Shown here piece by piece: positions 14,489-23,073 of a DNA stretch of 26,657 bases. The stretch lies in NCBI GenBank assembly GCA_043820045.1, contig JBDREF010000336.1, positions 1-26,657 of the forward strand, given 5' to 3'. How positions within the stretch are numbered: position 1 is the stretch's first letter; each line of letters opens with the position of its first letter. The stretch is from JBDREF01 sp043820045 (GTDB taxonomy: Bacteria > Planctomycetota > Phycisphaerae > Sedimentisphaerales > Anaerobacaceae). The position numbers were made by a program, and so were the translations under genes. The notes under the pieces are model-generated. The model had not been told where the DNA came from. It did no database searches and saw only the letters and a program-made list of their open reading frames with translations.

Positions 14489-15172
14489 ATGGCGAAGACT
14501 TTAAGAAGCCTCGTTCTATTGGCTGTCGCAGTGCTCTGCATCGTGCTCATGGCCGGCTATTCCACAGGGCCAAAGGCCGAAGGGCAGGCAAACCAGAACA
14601 ATAAAGCCGAAGCCCCGCAACCTGATGAGTGCATCCTGGTCGAGGCATTCGTAGTCGAGGTCAAACTCGCCGCACTTGATGAGCTGGGAGTCAGTCCCAT
14701 AGGCCAGAAGCCCAACTCCGTGTCTGTGGAAAACATCCTCCACTGTCTGGGCGCCAAGGATATGGCACAGGTCAGTACAGGACTGAAAGTATCGCTCAAG
14801 TCAGAGGAAAGCGGAGAGGCCAAGACAACAGAAACGGTTTACGTGGAACACCTGGTAAACGCTCCGGGCGGCAAGAGGCCCGATGGCCGGAGCCCCTTGG
14901 TTTCGAAAAGCTTCAAGAGCCACAACGTTGGCAGGCAGTTTAACGCCAGGGCATTTATCCGCCCGAACGGCATGATACTTGTGGGCTTCGCATTCGATCA
15001 AAACACATACCGGCAGACTGCCGACGACGACGAAGCACCAGAAAATACTGTCACCAGGCGATGGTCGGGCGAGGCATATCTCGACCCGGGCCAGCCGGCG
15101 ATAGTCGGCGCGACACAGGATGAAGAGACGGCGGTTCTTCTGATTCTCTGCGCCGACGTCAAGGGCAAGTGA
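14489..15172 (+). CDS. small secreted protein with secretin-like strands
   Basis: 227 residues; ATG preceded by AAAGGG. An N-terminal signal segment (MAKTLRSLVLLAVAVLCIVLMAG) is followed by a polar linker. ILVEAFVVEVKLAALDELGVSP (about 49-70) resembles the IEA-x-IVEV-x-x-x-x-x-x-LGV start of the secretin core, and the end (SGEAYLDPGQPAIVGATQDEETAVLLILCADV) resembles its VxxGQTxVIGGL-type strand. At 227 residues it lacks the usual N-domains and the rest of a secretin channel, so it is probably not a pore. It may be a periplasmic protein sharing that fold; similarity is remote and judged by eye. The end is 13 nt from the convergent nfi stop. Confidence 0.6.
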   Translation: MAKTLRSLVLLAVAVLCIVLMAGYSTGPKAEGQANQNNKAEAPQPDECILVEAFVVEVKLAALDELGVSPIGQKPNSVSVENILHCLGAKDMAQVSTGLKVSLKSEESGEAKTTETVYVEHLVNAPGGKRPDGRSPLVSKSFKSHNVGRQFNARAFIRPNGMILVGFAFDQNTYRQTADDDEAPENTVTRRWSGEAYLDPGQPAIVGATQDEETAVLLILCADVKGK

Positions 15173-15185
15173 AGTCTGGAACCGC

Positions 15186-15881
15186 TCAGGGTTTTAGTTT
15201 AAGCTTGCCGACCAGTTGGTGGGCAAGGCGGGTCGGCTCCGGCAGGCGATATTTCGTCGTACAGGCGAGCGTGGTCTCTATCGCATCGGCCAACCGGCAT
15301 TTGTTGCCCACCGATACGAATACCGGCTTGACGTTGGTGCGGGTCCTGACGACCGCGCCGATCGTTTCAGGCTCGCCCCCCTGCCTGCCCTTTTCGTCTC
15401 TCAACAGACTATAGCCGCCTTTTTCTAACGGCGGTTCCTCGTAGGTGCCGGTCAGGCGGCTTTTTGCACAGCCGATGGTTGGCTTGTCGAAAAAAAGGCC
15501 CAGATGCGCCGCTAAGCCGAGCCGGCGCGGATGGGCGACGCCCTGGCCATCGATGATGAATACATCCGGCCGCACTTGCAGCTTTTCGACCGCAGCGATA
15601 CATACCGGGGCTTCTCGAAAGGAAAGCAGCCCGGGTATGTAGGGAAAAGTCACTTTTCGAACCGCACTGGCCGTTTCGACAAGCTCAAAATCGGGTAGCC
15701 GCAAAACAACAACTGCGGCGAAAATCCGCCCGCCGTCCCTGCTGAACGCACAATCAAGCCCCGCAACCAGCCTCGGAGGAGCCTTCAGAGGCGTAAACTG
15801 CACCTTCCCGGCAAGGCTGACCTGCAACTGCCGGGCCTGCGAATAAGACAAATCCCAGTCATGCAGCTTTTTCGTTTCCAT
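15186..15881 (-). CDS. nfi: endonuclease V (deoxyinosine 3' endonuclease)
   Basis: 231 residues. Endonuclease V nicks DNA one phosphodiester past deoxyinosine, starting repair of deaminated adenine. Catalytic acids fall where expected: D43 (AGLDCAFS), E90 (SFREAP) and D111 (IIDGQGVAHPRRLGLA), close to the Thermotoga numbering D43/E89/D110. The PYIPGLLSFRE wedge motif and later KSRL and VSVGNK motifs are present. The ATG at 15881 has no recognisable Shine-Dalgarno and lies 7 nt after the fic stop, so it is probably translated by coupling and transcribed with fic. Confidence 0.95.
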   Translation of the reverse strand: METKKLHDWDLSYSQARQLQVSLAGKVQFTPLKAPPRLVAGLDCAFSRDGGRIFAAVVVLRLPDFELVETASAVRKVTFPYIPGLLSFREAPVCIAAVEKLQVRPDVFIIDGQGVAHPRRLGLAAHLGLFFDKPTIGCAKSRLTGTYEEPPLEKGGYSLLRDEKGRQGGEPETIGAVVRTRTNVKPVFVSVGNKCRLADAIETTLACTTKYRLPEPTRLAHQLVGKLKLKP

Positions 15882-15888
15882 GCAATAC

Positions 15889-17223
15889 TTAATCTAACTT
15901 GGCCAGTTTTTCCTCAAGGTCACTTGCTGGCGTAAAGTACCAGGTTCTGCCTATTTTCCGGCTGGTCAAAAGACTGCGATTCTCCAAGTCCAAAAGGTCA
16001 AATCGACTCGTCTGATAGACTACATTATGGCTTGTTTGATGTGATTTGATTGTGTAGCGATGGTGAGGATGTCGGAGGGCATGACTGACCAGCGCACGTT
16101 GGCGATGGTTGAGGACTGCAGTGCCTCGAAGCTCGCGCTCGATAGCCTGTAGAGTCGCAGTCTTGCGTTCGATGTATTTGTGAAGTTCGGTTACTGCCCG
16201 TCGAATCACATCAAGATGATAAAGAACAAAGTACGTGAGATCGTTATCATCTGTCTCCGTGTAGAGGAAGGCACGACCATATTTTGCGGGTGCTTTGCGA
16301 ATAATCTGTGAAATGGAAATGAACTCGAATAGCCAGAAGTTATGGCGCAGCATTGACCAGTAGAATAATGCCCTGGCAGTCCTGCCATTCCCGTCGACAA
16401 AAGGATGGTCGTAGGCCAGCCAGAAGTGCAATATAATCGATCTGATCACAGGATGGATGAATCCTTGGGGCGCTGTGCCATTTGCAAAATCGCACATACG
16501 GACCAGTCTCTCCTCGAGTTGGTCCGCAGTGGGAGGATCATGAAAGACTTCGTTGTAAGGATCGATAATGTGTATCTGTTCATCAGCCGTACGGAATCGC
16601 CCTGCTGCTGACGGTGCATCTAATGTTTCCTCTGTAACAAGTCGGTGTATCTCAAAGATCAGCTCTCTTGACAAAGGTTCATTCTTGATCTCGCCGATTC
16701 GCTGCATAGTCTTAAAGTTGTTAAGAATCATGCGTTCGCTTCTGTCACGCGGAGGGCGGCCAGTTTTGATCATCTCCTTGGCTACCCTTCGAGTTGTTGC
16801 TGCTCCTTCGAGTTGACTTGAGGTGATTGCCTCTTGGATAAGTGAGCTAATGTAGTATTGGTCCCTTGTATTTGGATTTGTGATTTGTTCCGGCATTCGT
16901 ATCAGCCCACCAGCGCCTTGGTCTATCTCATGAAGTATTTCCGGAATAGGGTCTACTTCAAGGTAATTAAAAGGTGTTCCGTATTTGTCGGTCAGCGTAA
17001 CCTGCTTGAAAAGATTTCGGCGCCGCATTTTCAGAGCGTACCACCATTGTTGGTGTGTAAGTCCTTTTGGGGGATTGTAGTAAATAAGCCTGTCCCAATG
17101 AAGGTACTTGCCTCGAGTAGAAAGAGCGACTCCTTCGCCAAAAATCTTGAAAATCAACTCTTGATCATCCCTGATTTGGGCCCATATTTCCCCAATTTCA
17201 GGTGGCTTTTTTGGCATCTTCAT
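15889..17223 (-). CDS. Fic-domain protein (AMP transferase family) with C-terminal winged helix
   Basis: 444 residues from the ATG at 17223 (GAGG 8 nt upstream); a TTG at 17256 is rejected. Fic enzymes move AMP or another phosphate-containing group to Ser/Thr/Tyr of target proteins. The core motif HPFVDGNGRTAR (273-284) is complete, with catalytic H273. An inhibitory helix motif [S/T]xxxE[G/N] is present N-terminal to the core as SSQLEG (135-140, E139), the class II arrangement, so the protein should be self-inhibited. The last ~80 residues (HRQRALVSHALRH... to RKIGRTWYF) look like a winged helix, as in many Fic regulators. Codon use looks more AT-rich than in nfi and uvrA, suggesting later arrival. 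No antitoxin-like partner is visible. Paired dyads upstream suggest autoregulation. Confidence 0.92.
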   Translation of the reverse strand: MKMPKKPPEIGEIWAQIRDDQELIFKIFGEGVALSTRGKYLHWDRLIYYNPPKGLTHQQWWYALKMRRRNLFKQVTLTDKYGTPFNYLEVDPIPEILHEIDQGAGGLIRMPEQITNPNTRDQYYISSLIQEAITSSQLEGAATTRRVAKEMIKTGRPPRDRSERMILNNFKTMQRIGEIKNEPLSRELIFEIHRLVTEETLDAPSAAGRFRTADEQIHIIDPYNEVFHDPPTADQLEERLVRMCDFANGTAPQGFIHPVIRSIILHFWLAYDHPFVDGNGRTARALFYWSMLRHNFWLFEFISISQIIRKAPAKYGRAFLYTETDDNDLTYFVLYHLDVIRRAVTELHKYIERKTATLQAIERELRGTAVLNHRQRALVSHALRHPHHRYTIKSHQTSHNVVYQTSRFDLLDLENRSLLTSRKIGRTWYFTPASDLEEKLAKLD

Positions 17224-17267
17224 CGCGTTATCCTCAGCATCAACATAGAGATACAAACATACTACTA

Positions 17268-17273
17268 ATTATA
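17268..17273 (-). promoter_or_regulatory. probable -10 box of fic
   Basis: TATAAT on the minus strand, overlapping the left arm of the first dyad; 17 nt upstream lies a weak -35, TACTAA, inside the other arm. A protein bound to the dyad would block this promoter. Confidence 0.5.
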
Positions 17274-17301
17274 TACTAATTTATTAAGATTTAGTATATA
17301 A
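17269..17301. promoter_or_regulatory. operator-like dyad 1 upstream of fic
   Basis: TTATATACTAA (17269-17279) and TTAGTATATAA (17291-17301) are perfect 11-bp inverted arms around an 11-nt spacer. It lies about 46 nt upstream of the fic ATG and covers the likely promoter. Its half-site ACTAA/TTAGT and spacer length recur in dyad 2. Confidence 0.7.
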
Positions 17302-17319
17302 CTCTTCCCGCCCCAGCCA

Positions 17320-17346
17320 AATACTAATTTTACATATTTTAGTATT
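17320..17346. promoter_or_regulatory. operator-like dyad 2 upstream of fic
   Basis: AATACTAA (17320-17327) and TTAGTATT (17339-17346) are perfect 8-bp arms around an 11-nt spacer, the same half-site and geometry as dyad 1. The dyad centres are 48 nt apart (17285 and 17333), so the two sites fall on nearly the same or a modestly rotated helix face. Confidence 0.7.
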
Positions 17347-17528
17347 AAATCAGTATGACGCTGACAAGACTCGCTTGTGCCGATAATATCGCCCGCCAGG
17401 CCCGTAACCGAGGAATTTGAATCGACTGAAAAACACATTTTACCTTTCCGGGGTGTTTTGTTACAATTGCGGGTTTGTGTAATTGTCGAATTTTACAGCA
17501 GTATTACCTGGGGTAGCAATAAAACAGG

Positions 17529-20396
17529 ATGGCCGGGCGAGCGGAAAAAGTCATACGGATTACGGGTGCAGCCGAGCACAATCTCAAGAATATCAATCTC
17601 AGCGTACCGCGAGACAAGCTGGTGGTAATCACCGGTATCAGCGGCTCGGGCAAGAGTTCGCTTGCCTTCGATACGATTTACGCCGAAGGTCGCAGAAAAT
17701 ACGTCGAGTCGCTGAGCGCCTACGCGCGGCAGTTTCTCGAACAGATGCAGAAGCCCGCCGTAGCGGAGATTACGGGCCTGCCCCCCACTATCGCAATCGA
17801 GCAAAGAAGCGCCAGCCACAATCCCCGCTCGACAGTGGCTACCACTACCGAAATCTACGATTATTTCAGGCTGCTCTTCGCCCGCGTTGGCCAGCCGCAC
17901 TGCTGGGTATGCGGCAAGGAGATTACAAGCCAGCATTCATCGCAGATAGTAGAGTCGATTCTTTCCCGGCCAGAGGGCACCAAAGTCCAGGTCTGTGCGC
18001 CACTGGTCAGAGGCAAAAAGGGTGAGCACAAGGACATTTTTGTCGGGATACAGCGAGAAGGTTTCGTCCGCGTCCGCGTTGACGGAGCGACCTATGACGT
18101 GCGTAATGTCCCGGCCCTGAACAAGAATAAGAAACACGACATCGCGGCGGTTGTTGACAGATTGATAATCAAGGACGTCATTCGCATTCGGTTGGCCGAT
18201 TCGGTCGAGACCGCGCTGAAACTCGCTGAAGGCGTTATCCTGGTTTTGCTGCAACAGCCCGATGCAGACAAGGCGAACGGCGGCAACGGTCAGTGGGACC
18301 AGATCGTTTACAGTGAAAAGTTTGCATGTTCAGACCATCCGCAGGCCAGCCTCGAAGAACTCTCGCCGAGATTGTTCAGTTTCAACAGCCCCTACGGTGC
18401 CTGTAAGAGCTGCGACGGCCTGGGGACGATTCTGGAGTTCGACCCCGACCTGATCGTGCCCGACAAAAGCGTCTCGCTCGAAAGCGGCGCGATCGACGCC
18501 TGGCGCAAAGGCGGCAAGAGAATGAACATATTCTACAACAGGCTCGTCAAACGCTTCTGCAAGAAAACGGGCATCAGCAAATCGGTAGCGTTCGCGCAAA
18601 TACCGGAAGAGTACAGAACGATCCTGATGAACGGGACCGGCCGCGCCGACGAGCAGAAACACGGCATGGCGTTCGAAGGCGTAATCCCGAACCTAATCCG
18701 GCGGTGGGAAAACACCACCAGCGAGTACGTAAAGACCAGATTGACCAGCTACCTCTCGCAGCAACCCTGCCGGACCTGCGAAGGCGCCCGGCTTCGCCCC
18801 GAGGCCGTCGCAGTCACGGTCGGAAACAAGAATATCCACCAATTGTCCGCCCTGAGCATCGAGAAGGCGCAGAGCTTCTTCAGCAAGTTGAAGCTGGATG
18901 AGGAAAAAACCATCATTGCCGCCGCGGTGCTGAAGGAGATAAAAGCACGGCTGAAATTCATGGTCGACGTCGGACTCGGGTATCTGACCCTGGACCGGAC
19001 CAGCAGCACCTTAGCCGGCGGCGAAGCCCAGCGAATCCGCTTAGCTACGCAGGTCGGAAGCGGCCTGGTCGGCGTCTGCTATGTGCTCGACGAGCCGACA
19101 ATAGGCCTGCACAAGCGCGACAACGACCGATTATTGGGAATACTGCAACGGCTCACCCGATTAGGCAATACAGTCATCGTGGTCGAGCACGACGAGGATA
19201 TTATCAGGAGCGCCGACCATATCATCGACATAGGACCGGCCGCAGGCGCGCACGGCGGCGAACTCATCGCGCAGGGCAGCCTCAGTGACATCATCAACTG
19301 CGAAAACTCACTGACGGGAGACTACCTGAGCGGCAGGAGGAGCATAGACCTTCCGCTGAAGAGAAGGCGCTACAACCTGAGAAACTGCATCGAGGTAAAG
19401 GCCGCAGCGCAGAACAATCTGAAGAACATCGACGTTAAATTTCCGCTCGGAGTGTTCATCTGTGTCACAGGCGTCTCCGGTTCCGGAAAGAGCACTTTGG
19501 TCAACGAGATTCTGCTCAAAGCTCTCAAACGCCGGCTCTATCAATCCCGGGAAAGGCCCGGCAAACACAAAACCGTTCTAGGCACTTCGCAGATCGACAA
19601 GGTAATCGAAATAGACCAGTCGCCTATCGGAAAGACGCCGAGGAGCAACCCGGCGACATATACCGGCGCCTTCGACGTGATAAGGAAACTGTTCAGCATG
19701 ACGCGGGAGTCGAAGATTCGAGGCTACAAGCCCGGCCGATTCAGCTTCAACGTCAAAGGCGGCCGATGCGAATCCTGCAAGGGGCAGGGAACGAAGAAGA
19801 TCGAGATGCACTTCCTGCCGGATGTTTACGTCACGTGCCAGAACTGCAAAGGCACAAGATTCAACCAGGAAACCCTCGCGGTCACGTACAAGGGCAAGAA
19901 TATCGCCGACGTCCTCGATATGAGAATCGACGATGCCCTTAACTTCTTCGCCAACTTTCCGACCATCGTGCGGATATTGAAGACACTGACCGACGTCGGA
20001 TTGGGCTATATGCAGCTCGGCCAGGCCTCAACAACGCTCTCCGGCGGCGAAGCTCAGCGTGTGAAACTTTCGGCGGAATTAGGCAAAGCGGCGACCGGAC
20101 ACACCCTTTATCTGCTCGATGAACCGACCACAGGGCTGCATTTCGCCGATATTCACAGCCTGCTGAACGTTTTGCAGCGGCTGACGGATTGCGGCAATAC
20201 CGTGGTAGTAATCGAGCATAACCTTGATGTTATCAAGACGGCGGATTATATTATAGACCTTGGCCCCGAAGGTGGAGATGCCGGCGGCGAGGTCGTAGCC
20301 GCAGGCAAGCCCGAGGATATCGTCAAGACCAAGAAAAGCTATACGGCCAAATTCCTGAAAGCAAAGCTCGCAGAAATCAAAACGGAAGGCGAATAA
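17529..20396 (+). CDS. uvrA: excinuclease ABC subunit A (UvrA)
   Basis: 955 residues, normal length. UvrA is the damage-sensing ATPase dimer of nucleotide excision repair; it loads UvrB. Two ABC modules are visible: Walker A GISGSGKSS (36-44) and a second GVSGSGKST, with signatures LAGGEAQRIRL and LSGGEAQRVKL and Walker B/D-loops YVLDEPTIGLH and YLLDEPTTGLH. Zinc modules are present as CKSCDGLG...CRTCEGARL and CESCKGQG...CQNCKGTRF. The region ahead of the ATG has no strong Shine-Dalgarno and I see no SOS-type operator. It is divergent from fic and separated by only 4 nt from the next gene, so the following flavoprotein may be read from its transcript. Confidence 0.97.
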   Translation: MAGRAEKVIRITGAAEHNLKNINLSVPRDKLVVITGISGSGKSSLAFDTIYAEGRRKYVESLSAYARQFLEQMQKPAVAEITGLPPTIAIEQRSASHNPRSTVATTTEIYDYFRLLFARVGQPHCWVCGKEITSQHSSQIVESILSRPEGTKVQVCAPLVRGKKGEHKDIFVGIQREGFVRVRVDGATYDVRNVPALNKNKKHDIAAVVDRLIIKDVIRIRLADSVETALKLAEGVILVLLQQPDADKANGGNGQWDQIVYSEKFACSDHPQASLEELSPRLFSFNSPYGACKSCDGLGTILEFDPDLIVPDKSVSLESGAIDAWRKGGKRMNIFYNRLVKRFCKKTGISKSVAFAQIPEEYRTILMNGTGRADEQKHGMAFEGVIPNLIRRWENTTSEYVKTRLTSYLSQQPCRTCEGARLRPEAVAVTVGNKNIHQLSALSIEKAQSFFSKLKLDEEKTIIAAAVLKEIKARLKFMVDVGLGYLTLDRTSSTLAGGEAQRIRLATQVGSGLVGVCYVLDEPTIGLHKRDNDRLLGILQRLTRLGNTVIVVEHDEDIIRSADHIIDIGPAAGAHGGELIAQGSLSDIINCENSLTGDYLSGRRSIDLPLKRRRYNLRNCIEVKAAAQNNLKNIDVKFPLGVFICVTGVSGSGKSTLVNEILLKALKRRLYQSRERPGKHKTVLGTSQIDKVIEIDQSPIGKTPRSNPATYTGAFDVIRKLFSMTRESKIRGYKPGRFSFNVKGGRCESCKGQGTKKIEMHFLPDVYVTCQNCKGTRFNQETLAVTYKGKNIADVLDMRIDDALNFFANFPTIVRILKTLTDVGLGYMQLGQASTTLSGGEAQRVKLSAELGKAATGHTLYLLDEPTTGLHFADIHSLLNVLQRLTDCGNTVVVIEHNLDVIKTADYIIDLGPEGGDAGGEVVAAGKPEDIVKTKKSYTAKFLKAKLAEIKTEGE

Positions 20397-20400
20397 CAGG

Positions 20401-23055
20401 ATGTGGGAATTCCGGTTGCGTGGAATTGAGGATTTGAAGCAGCTTGGCAGGCGGCTCGGGGTCTGCGTCGAGGCGACGGAGGATGTCTCGATTCTGGCCG
20501 CGCCGGTGCGGGCGGGCGAGCTGGTAATATCGAACTCGCTGGCCGTACATCCCATGGAAGGCTGCGACGGCGATTCCCAGGGCCGGCCGGGAAAACTCAC
20601 ACTCAGGCGATACGAAAGATTTGCCGCAGGCGGAGCAGGGCTGATCTGGGCCGAGGCGACGGCGGTTGTTCCCGAAGGCAGAGCCAATCCGAGGCAACTG
20701 TGGCTGCATGAAAAGAACAAGGACAGTTTCGCCGCGATGGTCGCAATGATGCGGCAAGCGGCGGCAAAGGGCATGGGGGCCGACCATAAGCCGGTAATCG
20801 TGCTGCAGTTGACGCATTCGGGCCGATACAGCAAGCCCGAAGGCGCCGCGCAGCCGATGATTGCCCAGCGCGACCCGTATCGCGACGCCCTGGTCCCTCA
20901 GCAGACGCCAAATCCAAACGGCAAGAGCAGGATACCGGACGACTGGCCGCTTGTCACGGACGACTATCTCGACAGACTCCAGGATGCCTACGTGGAAGCG
21001 GCGAAAATTGCGTACGAAGTCGGATTCGACGCTGTCGATATAAAGTCCTGTCACGGGTACTTGATCAATGAGCTGTTCGGCTGCCGCGAGAGGAAAGGCA
21101 AATACGGCGGCTCGTTCGAGAACCGCACCCGGCTGCTGCTGGAGACAATCGATAAGATTCACAGCAAGCTCGGCAAAGGCGCATCCGTGGTGACTCGTTT
21201 GGGCGTTTATGACGCCATACCTTACCCGTACGGCTGGGCCGTTGACAAGGACGATTACACAAAGCCGGACCTGACCGAGCCGAAGAAGCTGATCGCGCTG
21301 CTGCGCCGGCGCGGCGTCGGTATCATCAACATCACCATTGCAAATCCGTATTACAATCCGCACGTCGGCAGGCCGTTCAACGAGCCGATAGTTGGCGGCT
21401 ACGAAGAGCCGGAGCATCCGCTCGCCGGCGTGAGCAGGCTTGTCGGCATAACCGGCGAAATCCAGCAGCAGTTTGCCGACACCGCTATCGTCGGCACGGG
21501 TTATAGCTGGCTGAGGACCCTTTTCGCCAACGTGGGGGCAGCAAACAAGGCGGGCGGCCTGACCACCCTCGTCGGCGCCGGCCGAATGGCGTTTGCATAT
21601 CCTGATTTCGCCAAAGATATTCTAACGACCGGAAAAATGTGTCCGGAGAAGGTCTGTGTCGGTTGCAGCGCCTGCACACAGATAATGCGCGACGCCGGAA
21701 TGACCGGCTGCGTAGTGCGGGACAACAAGGTTTACGGGCCCATATTCCAGCACGGCCGAATGAGCGACAGGGAAAATCTTGTCAGGCTCGCCGCTTCCTG
21801 CCGTAAGTGCCAGGAGCCGACGTGCCGGCTTGGGTGCCCCGCCGATGTTGATATTCCGAAATTCATCAGCCAGTTTCTGGACGGCGATGAAAGGGCCGCC
21901 TACGAAACGCTCAGAGAAGCGAATATGTTTCCGGAGGTCTGCGCATGGCTCTGCCCGGTCGAGCAGCAGTGCGAAGGCAATTGCCTCCAGAGGTTCATCG
22001 GCGACGGCCCCCTGCCGATTGCCGACATACAAAGGTATCTCGCGGAACAGGCCAACAAGAACGGCTGGTCAAAGCTCAAAACACCGGCAAAGTCAAGCGG
22101 AAAGAACGCAGCGATCGTCGGCGCCGGGCCTGCCGGCCTGTCGTGTGCGGCCAGGCTGCTCGAAGCGGGACATACAGTGACAATCTTCGACCGCAGCACC
22201 GAATTCGGCGGAATGATAGAATCGGTAATCCCGGAGGACAGACAGGGCGAATCGCTGAAGAACGAAATCGCATCCGTCTTCGCAGATGTGCCCAAAGGGC
22301 GAATGATTCTGCGTCTGGGCAAACAGTTCAACGCCGCTTTCAATTTGGACACCATCGTTGAAGAGGGATACGATGCAGTCTTTATCGGCATGGGCCTGCC
22401 GAAGGCGGCCAGTATCGGCAGCAAAGACAAGAATCCTGACGGCCTGTGGAACGCGATGGAATTCCTCGCAAGGGCCAAAGGATCGGGAGGGCCGGACATT
22501 AAAGGCAAACGCGTTGCGGCCATCGGCGGCGGCAATACTGCGATGGACGTCGCGGTCACCGCGGCCCAGCTCGGCGCAAAAGACGTCTATGTCATATACC
22601 GCCGTTCGTTCAAGGAGATGCCCGCATGGAGCGCCGAGCGAGAGAAGGCAATCGGCGAAGGTGTGCATTTTCTGATACTGACTCAGCCAATCGGGTTCAT
22701 TTCCGCCGACGGAAAACTAAAAGGCGTCAAAGTCTGCCCGACAAGGCTCGGCGAGCCTGACCGCAGCGGCCGGCGCAAACCCGAGCCGGTGGAAGGGAGC
22801 GCTTACGAGCTTGACATGGACATCGTGGTCGAGGCGATAGGCCAGGAGCCGCCGGAGGGCATCGACAAAATCCTGCCGGGCGTCGAGTTGAAAGACGGCC
22901 TTATACGTACAAAAGAAGGGACTTTGGCCACCTCCAGGCCGGGCGTCTTTGCCGGCGGCGACCTCGTCGCAGGAGCATCGACGGTGGTTGCCGCCGTGGC
23001 CGATGGAATGGCGGCCGCACATGAAATCGACGAATTCCTGAGAGAAGAAACTTAA
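20401..23055 (+). CDS. OYE-family NADH:flavin oxidoreductase fused to a GltD-like iron-sulfur/FAD module
   Basis: 884 residues. Residues 30-410 are an old-yellow-enzyme TIM barrel: VHPMEGCDG, LTHSGRYS, CHGYLINELFG (H218) and YGGSFENRTR. A first cluster motif follows, C419-x2-C422-x2-C425-x11-C437, like that of 2,4-dienoyl-CoA reductase. Then comes a second iron-sulfur domain of the GltD/dihydropyrimidine-dehydrogenase type with eight Cys (467, 470, 475, 479, 514, 518, 524, 528), enough for two more [4Fe-4S] clusters. The C-terminus (570-884) has the FAD fingerprint VGAGPAGLS, the NAD(P) fingerprint GGGNTAMD and the PGVFAGGDL block. It should take electrons from NAD(P)H through FAD and the clusters to FMN, and there reduce an enone-like substrate. 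The substrate is unknown; the neighbours point to a sugar acid or polysaccharide product. Confidence 0.88.
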   Translation: MWEFRLRGIEDLKQLGRRLGVCVEATEDVSILAAPVRAGELVISNSLAVHPMEGCDGDSQGRPGKLTLRRYERFAAGGAGLIWAEATAVVPEGRANPRQLWLHEKNKDSFAAMVAMMRQAAAKGMGADHKPVIVLQLTHSGRYSKPEGAAQPMIAQRDPYRDALVPQQTPNPNGKSRIPDDWPLVTDDYLDRLQDAYVEAAKIAYEVGFDAVDIKSCHGYLINELFGCRERKGKYGGSFENRTRLLLETIDKIHSKLGKGASVVTRLGVYDAIPYPYGWAVDKDDYTKPDLTEPKKLIALLRRRGVGIINITIANPYYNPHVGRPFNEPIVGGYEEPEHPLAGVSRLVGITGEIQQQFADTAIVGTGYSWLRTLFANVGAANKAGGLTTLVGAGRMAFAYPDFAKDILTTGKMCPEKVCVGCSACTQIMRDAGMTGCVVRDNKVYGPIFQHGRMSDRENLVRLAASCRKCQEPTCRLGCPADVDIPKFISQFLDGDERAAYETLREANMFPEVCAWLCPVEQQCEGNCLQRFIGDGPLPIADIQRYLAEQANKNGWSKLKTPAKSSGKNAAIVGAGPAGLSCAARLLEAGHTVTIFDRSTEFGGMIESVIPEDRQGESLKNEIASVFADVPKGRMILRLGKQFNAAFNLDTIVEEGYDAVFIGMGLPKAASIGSKDKNPDGLWNAMEFLARAKGSGGPDIKGKRVAAIGGGNTAMDVAVTAAQLGAKDVYVIYRRSFKEMPAWSAEREKAIGEGVHFLILTQPIGFISADGKLKGVKVCPTRLGEPDRSGRRKPEPVEGSAYELDMDIVVEAIGQEPPEGIDKILPGVELKDGLIRTKEGTLATSRPGVFAGGDLVAGASTVVAAVADGMAAAHEIDEFLREET

Positions 23056-23073
23056 GAAAAGAGGATTTTGAAT

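Noticed and set aside
17224..17528. SOS (LexA) box controlling uvrA
   Set aside because: No CTG-N10-CAG or GAAC-N4-GTTC site recognised; the AT-rich dyads have a different half-site and lie nearer to fic.
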